Shown here in pieces: positions 58,640 through 64,000 of a DNA stretch of 64,000 nt. This stretch comes from Apodemus sylvaticus (taxonomy: Eukaryota > Chordata > Mammalia > Rodentia > Muridae), in NCBI RefSeq assembly GCF_947179515.1, contig NC_067473.1, positions 79,586,626-79,650,625 on the forward strand, in the 5' to 3' direction. Each line of letters opens with the position of its first letter. Position 1 is the stretch's first letter. The position numbers and the translations under genes are program-made. The notes under the pieces are model-generated. The model searched no databases and had not been told where the DNA came from. It worked only from the letters and a program-made list of their open reading frames with translations.

Positions 58640-58830
58640 TAAAAGATTTATTTATTTATTTTATGCATATGCGTACACACTGTAGTTGTCTTTAGACACA
58701 CCAGAAGAGGGCATCAGATCCCACTACAGATGGTTATGAGCCACCATGTGGTTGCTGGGAATTGAACTCAGAACCTCTGGAAGAGCAGCCAGTGCTCCTA
58801 ACCTCTAGCCATCATCTCTCTAGCCCCCGA
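58640..58830 (-). repeat. B2 SINE
   Basis: Reversed, nearly full-length B2: 'gatttatttatttattttat' tail, 'agacacaccagaagagggca', 'gagccaccatgtggttgctg' and 'agagcagccagtgctcctaa' head. Confidence 0.96.
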
Positions 58831-59061
58831 GTACCAGTTCGATTACCCTGTGTTGTATGACTCAAATGTGTGGTGTATGAAGCTTATTTTAAAAACTTTG
58901 TTTTTGCTTATAATTTACGCAGTTACCATAGAATACATATCCCTTTCCAGAATTTCTTTCCTTCTGAATTTTTCCAAAAAAGAGCTCATAACCTATTACT
59001 TTTATGTAGCTTGTATATTTATGCTTATAAAAAGCTTAATAAGAAATTCTAGGTGTCTTGC

Positions 59062-59205
59062 ACACAGCATGGTGTTGCACACCTTTAATCTCAGCACTCA
59101 GGAGACAGAAGCAGGTGAATCTTAGAGTTCTGAAGCCAAGTCCAGTCTCCTTAATGAGTTCTAGGACAGCTAGAACTACATAGTAAGACCCTGTCACAAA
59201 CAAGT
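59062..59205 (+). repeat. B1 SINE
   Basis: 'catggtgttgcacaccttta', 'atctcagcactcaggagaca' and 'aactacatagtaagaccctg'. Confidence 0.92.
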
Positions 59206-59751
59206 GAATAAAAATGTGGTGTCAAATTTGAGCAGAAAGCTTTAGTATATCCATTCACCCTTTCATTCTGTGGAGAATGTATTAATTTATCTCTTGTGGT
59301 ACTATCTTTTGTGGTACAACCAAGGCCTAGTGTTGCTGGGCACATGCTCTTACGACCTGCAAACTATGATGATATTTTAATTTGCCAACTGCTTGTTCAT
59401 AGGCACTATGCTAGGAACAGGGCATAATGTTGAATAGGCAGACAGCTCTCCTGCCCACTTGTGCCTATGGTCTAGCCAGTAAGAAAGACTGGATAAGTAG
59501 TTAAAAGCATGTTCCAAATGCATGTAGTGAGCTTGGAGACCCAGGAAGTTAGCCTGGGTTGTGGGGAAACTTACTTTAGTAAACAAAGTCAGAAGGTTGA
59601 GTCATGTGGGCGAAGGCAGTGGAATAGTAGGAGGCAGTGTGGAAGAATTAGTGACACAGGAGTGCTTGTGTGAGCCATCTGACTAGAGCCAAGTTCCCAA
59701 AAATGTCAGGGTGTTTGGTAACCTTTATCGGGACCTGTGTAAGTGGAGTGG

Positions 59752-59796
<45 letters not shown>
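59752..59796. repeat. (TG)n microsatellite
   Basis: About 22 TG units, at the left end of the duplication listed next. Confidence 0.97.
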
Positions 59797-59797
<1 letters not shown>

Positions 59798-59874
59798 TTT
59801 AAATGAGCTACTCTTCTTTCAGCATTTCTGTGTGTGTGTGTGATTTAAATGAGCTACTCTTCTTTCAGCATACG
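59783..59874 (+). repeat. 46-bp tandem duplication containing a 3'-splice-like motif
   Basis: gatttaaatgagctactctt followed by ctttcagcat occurs at 59796-59825 and 59842-59871, offset 46 bp, joined by TG repeats. Each copy has a pyrimidine tract and CAG, as in a splice acceptor. Confidence 0.93.
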
Positions 59875-59887
59875 TTTTCTAGTTACA

Positions 59888-60020
59888 GGTCTGGAATCAT
59901 AGGTCAGTGGAAGAGCTTGCCTACCATGCAAAACAGATCCATATGTTTTGTTTTTGCCTAGCACTGAGGTTGCTGAGACATTATAGGCCAGCCTGGACTG
60001 CATAGTAAGACCTTCTTTCT
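59888..60020 (+). repeat. ID/B1 (B4-like) SINE, degraded
   Basis: 'cataggtcagtggaagagct' (ID-like head) followed by 'ggccagcctggactgcatag' (B1-like centre). Confidence 0.6.
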
Positions 60021-60654
60021 TTATGCATTTCCTGCACTTACTGTATTTTGACAAACATTGTGGATATTTTATGGGTATGTATTACTGAAAGTTTCTCAGA
60101 TCCTGAGAAAAGAATCTAAATTTATAGCCTGGATGTGATTCAAGAGGGCAGGAACAGAAGAGAAGAAAGGCCTCTTTCACTCAGTTACCAGGCTTCTCTA
60201 GTGCTTCCTGTGCTGCTTCAATGAAAAGCTCTGGGGCCATCTTGCTCTTTGAAGTATAGGACATGAACACTCAGGGATTTGTTGTTGAAATTTCTCAGAT
60301 GTTAAATAAATTCGGTATGTTTAAAAGGACTTGAACAATATGCATTGTGACATGCACAGTATACAGGTGCTAGGCACTGTTTTCTCACTATTCTTGTCTT
60401 TCCAAACCTAAAATGTAGTCAGTATCATCTGTGCAGCCGTTGGGTAGGGTTGGTGAGAGCTGGACCTGGACAGCAGCCCTATCACTGCCAGTGTCAGTCA
60501 CTTGGCTGTTTTTTTAAAATTTTAGTGTCTTTCCCCCAATCAAAAGAATGTGACTTACTGGTTTAATTCTAAGAATACTACTTAAAAACACACCATCACT
60601 TTATGGTGTGTTACCCGCTATTATAAACAGTTTGCACTTGGACCTAATAGTAAC

Positions 60655-60765
60655 GTTGAGAAGCCTTTATCATCTCCATTTTTGAGATGAAGATGTTGAA
60701 TCACAGCATTGGACAGGGCTTAAGGTCACCCAGTTAATAGGTGGCTCCAGAGTCATTGCTCCATT
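60655..60765 (-). repeat. MIR SINE
   Basis: 'atcatctccatttttgagat' then 'taaggtcacccagttaatag' matches reversed MIR. Confidence 0.7.
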
Positions 60766-61469
60766 GCAAAACACTATCAAAGGTCCCTCCTGCTTGATCA
60801 CTATTTAGTGCCAGCTGATTCATTGTGGACCTGTATTTGAAGCACGTTTGACCTAGAATACAGGTCCATTTGAGAGGAGTGAGGAGTGAGGGGAGCGTTG
60901 AGCACAGAATACTCAGTATGTGTTGAACTAGAGTTCTCCAGCTCTACTTTACACTTTGCAGTTTTTCCTGCCCACCTAGCAGAGGAGGACCATTGCCTCA
61001 AGCCCTGACCAATTGTAAGCTTTTGTAACGGGTTAGGCACAAACACAATCAGGGCCCTGCATTCCAGAAACAACAAAATCTTTCATCATACTGGCCAGGT
61101 GGCTGCCAGTGAGGGGGCACTGTGACATTCCCCCAGGTGCTAGAAATGTCTCTTACTCTGTACTTTTATGCTGTGTAATTTTCCACAGGATATCTGAAAC
61201 ATGGTGACCCAGAGGGGGAGTCATGGTCTTACAGCTCCTTGTTCGTGTTTCTATTTTTGTAATTAAAACATCCTATTGAAACAATAACTCAGATACCTTA
61301 ATATTCTTCCTTGTAAAATGTATAGGTTAGTATACACTTGTGTGTGTATACACACAGAATGCAGCCATTATTACTAGCTATTTTAGAGCACTTTTACAAT
61401 CCTCTCTCCTCCTGCCCTTAACACCCTGCATTCCATTTGTATAGATTTGCCTAGTCTATTTTCTATGTC

Positions 61470-61790
61470 AGTTATTTTCTGTTATCAATGGAGTAGCTGA
61501 TGCAAAGAATTAAAGGAAGAAGGCTTTCTTCTGGGTTGTAGCTCAGGGAACACAGTCCATCATGCTTAGGGAAGCATGGCAGTGTGAGCAGCCCAACTGT
61601 GACATCAGAAGTGTGAAGCAGAAAGCTTGGATCAGAAGTGGAGGTGGCCCGGAACCCTCAAGCCTCACCTCTGCCAGCTAGGTTCCATCCAGAAAGTTCC
61701 AAAACCTCCAAGAACAGTGCTAACAGCTGGACTCTGACTGTTCAAACAAATCACATGATTTCAGCATATTTCTGTCTTTCTTTATTCATG
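61470..61790 (-). repeat. Rodent ERVL-type LTR relic
   Basis: 'ggaacacagtccatcatgct', 'tccatccagaaagttccaaa' and the surrounding order match the family at 29320-30110. Confidence 0.5.
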
Positions 61791-62790
61791 TTGTAGAGTA
61801 TATTGATTCATTTCTTACTGCTAAATAATACTTCACTACATACTGTGCTTTGTATATCTGTTCTTCAATAGATGGACATTGGGATTGTTACATCTAGGGA
61901 CTATTATGAATAATAATGTAGTGAACATTTGTATGCAAGTTTTTCTGCATAGATGTCGTTTCTCTTGGATGTGTATGTCTAGAAGGGGATTTGTACAATA
62001 ATTCTTTTAACAGTTGTGAAGCTGCCAGATTGTTTCCAGTCTCCACATTCCTTTACATTTTCACTAGCAATCAGGGTTCCATTTCTTTACATCCTAGCTG
62101 ATACTTGTTACCTTATTTCATGTTATAGCTAACCCTACTTCATTAGTTGATATATGGTTCTGACTTAGGCTTCTCTAACTATAGCTGTTGATCATCTCTT
62201 ACTTGCTTATAAGCCATTGAGAAATGTACTTTTATTGCTAATTGGGTTTCTTCTTATGGAGTTGGATTTTTGTTTTTTGTTCTTTTGTTTTTGGAGAAAG
62301 GGCTTTTCTGTGTAGCCTTGGCTGTCCTGGAAAACTCTGTGTAGACCAGGCTGGCCTCGAACTCAGAGATCCTCCTGCTCCTGTGTCCCAAGGACTGGGA
62401 TTAAAGGCATGCTCTATCACTGCGTGGCTCTCCTTATGGAGTTGTAATAGTTCTTTTTTGTGGATGTCAATTTCTTATATGATAAGATATATGACTTTAA
62501 GTATTTTTTTTCTGTGGGTTGTCTTTGTATTCTCTTAAGGGTGTCTTGGTAGCACCAAAGTTTTAAATTTTCATATAGCTTAATTATCAGGTATTTTTTT
62601 CTGTATACTTCTAATAGAACCATTGATACCAACTGTTGCCTAACCCCAGGCCCTGAAGATACAGTTGTATTTTTTTTTTATAGATTTTGCTCCTCACTTA
62701 GATCTCTGGTTCATTTTGAGTTGACTTTCTTGTCTGAAGTGAGGTGTAGTGCAACTTAATTTCTTTCCCATGTAGATATCTAATGATTAA
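61790..62790 (-). repeat. Ancient L1, interrupted by a B1
   Basis: Minus-strand L1 ORF2/3' UTR: 'atagatggacattgggattg', 'tagggactattatgaataat' on the left (61790-62252), and 'ttcattttgagttgactttc', 'tgaggtgtagtgcaacttaa' on the right (62445-62790). Confidence 0.7.
62265..62432 (-). mobile_element. B1 SINE with 12-bp TSD
   Basis: Reversed B1 flanked by cttatggagttg (62253-62264 and 62433-62444). Body has 'tgtagaccaggctggcctcg' and 'ggattaaaggcatgctctat'. Confidence 0.95.
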
Positions 62791-62819
62791 CTTTTACATG
62801 CACAATTTTGGGTTCAGTG

Positions 62820-63140
62820 ACAGGGTGTGTTGTTCAGTTCTTGCTACTGTGATGAAATCCATGTAATAACTAACCAATAAAAAGATGACTTTAATATTGG
62901 AGGTTGTGGTCTATGATCTGTTGGTCCTGTTGTTTAGGCCTGGGGTGAAGTAGCATATCATGGGACAAGTATGTGGAAAAGCAGAATACTTACTTCATGG
63001 CCAGGAAGCAAAACAGTTCATTTCTAGGGTTCCTCTAAAGGGATATTCCTCTGTCCTAGAGACTTCCAAGCAGACCACAGTTCCCCAGGAGCTCCTTATA
63101 TGTTTCCTTCCTCCAGCCATACAGTTGGGACAACAAAATA
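62820..63140 (-). repeat. Possible ERVL-type LTR relic
   Basis: 'ttgctactgtgatgaaatcc' at the left, 'catggccaggaagcaaaaca' in the middle. Weak resemblance to the 19615-19995 family. Confidence 0.45.
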
Positions 63141-64000
63141 AGCAGAAGAGTATGGCTAGTAGGTGTTTGGTGTGGTCCCCATCAGAGTGCTACATGCTCT
63201 TTCCTTCTGCTGTATGATGTGCTTGGATATATTGGAGTGATCTAGATCTTAGATCTGTGAACTGAAGAAGCCTGGGGATCATTGTTCTCAGGCTGCATTC
63301 TTGCTGCTTAATCCTGTTGCCATCACTTTTGTTTTGTTTAGACTGGACAAAGTTCAATTAAAACCAGATTTAATACAAACAACAAAACAAGCTATGATGT
63401 CATGTTGTGTACAAGATAGAAGAATAAGGCAAGCAAGGTGTACCCGAATGCCACTCTGCCTGGATGTTTTCTAGGATCCCGTGTCAGGCTTATGGAGTGT
63501 GCGGCAGTACCCAAAAAGAAGGAGAAATGCAAACTATCTGGAGACTACTGCTATAGAGAACTAACCTTTCTAAGTGCTCATATCACAGGATGCAGAATAT
63601 CTGCTTGAAAATACACTCCATTTCCTCCAGCTAGAAATGTTATAAGACAAGAAGCTATCTATTTTTAAATATCAGAGAAAAGAGTTCATAAATCTTTCAA
63701 CGCCATTACTCCTCTTTCATTTATTCATCTGAGAAAGCCTTATTGAACTCAGCTTCTCATCCCTCAGACCTTTGAAAGTGCTGGGGCCACTGTTGGAAGC
63801 AGAGCGAGGTCTCTATGCTGAGAGACTGTAGTCTGATGGAGGGTCTTCTCATTCATGAAAATTTACTTCCAGTTGAGTTTACATTTGAACATATGGTTTT
63901 CAAGTGGCTGTCTCGAGGCTGTGACTTCACAGGGTGTGGAGGATCATGTTGCATATAGCTGTCTCTAGAGGAGGCAAGGTGTTACCTTTTACTCTGGTGT

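Larger units (their letters stand above)
56508..64000 (+). other. Plekha8: Plekha8 intron 1 (part)
   Basis: Runs to the window edge; I find no PH-domain exon 2 (no WQPRWF-type frame). Contains B2 and B1 SINEs, ID/B1, MIR, an ancient L1 with a nested B1, and LTR relics. Stretches with nothing recognised: 56700-58610, 59210-59750, 60030-60640, 60770-61460, 63200-64000. Confidence 0.82.

Noticed and set aside
1..64000. CRISPR array, prokaryotic or plasmid system, tRNA or rRNA gene
   Set aside because: No spaced direct repeats beyond microsatellites, no tRNA cloverleaf other than SINE-derived fragments, and gene structure is clearly that of a mammalian nuclear genome.

Overview
The window is mammalian nuclear DNA from a murine (mouse- or rat-like) rodent. 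Evidence is the density of B1, B2, B3, B4 and ID SINEs, young rodent L1 3' ends, rodent LTR families, many (CA)n and (GA)n microsatellites, CpG-poor bulk DNA with CpG islands only at promoters, and split genes with GT-AG introns. I could not fix the genus: the proteins look close to mouse, but several residues differ from the mouse and human sequences I remember.

Three protein-coding genes are present, in the arrangement Scrn1(-) - Fkbp14(-) - Plekha8(+), which matches the neighbourhood of human 7p14-p15. (1) Scrn1 (secernin-1): only the first coding exon (6929-7088) and the probable non-coding first exon with its CpG-island promoter (about 24.7-25.45 kb) lie here; the rest of the gene is off the left edge. 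(2) Fkbp14 (ER-luminal FKBP22 prolyl isomerase): the whole coding region is here in four exons on the minus strand (53688 down to 38384), with every splice site and phase consistent, giving 211 residues ending in HDEL. (3) Plekha8 (FAPP2, a PI4P-binding glycolipid transfer protein): only CpG-island exon 1 (ATG at 56468, 13 codons plus 1 nt) and about 7.5 kb of intron 1 are present.

Layout: 1-6928 Scrn1 intron 2, starting in a young L1; 7089-25205 Scrn1 intron 1; 25.2-25.4 kb Scrn1 exon 1; 25.4-38.4 kb intergenic DNA plus the Fkbp14 3' UTR; 38.4-53.7 kb Fkbp14; 53.7-56.4 kb divergent Fkbp14/Plekha8 promoter interval containing nested LTRs; 56.5-64.0 kb Plekha8 intron 1.

Fkbp14 and Plekha8 are divergently transcribed about 2.8 kb apart (ATG to ATG). 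The three products are all linked to the secretory pathway (ER collagen folding, Golgi lipid transfer, ER/exocytosis), but they form no operon or complex and their adjacency probably reflects conserved synteny. I found no CRISPR, prokaryotic system or clearly new gene. The most notable items are a Ser in place of the catalytic Cys9 in Scrn1, a structurally complete non-autonomous ERVL-type element in Fkbp14 intron 1, nested LTRs between the divergent promoters, and several insertion-in-insertion events dated by target-site duplications. Repeat family names come from memory of consensus sequences and their borders are approximate unless a target-site duplication is stated.
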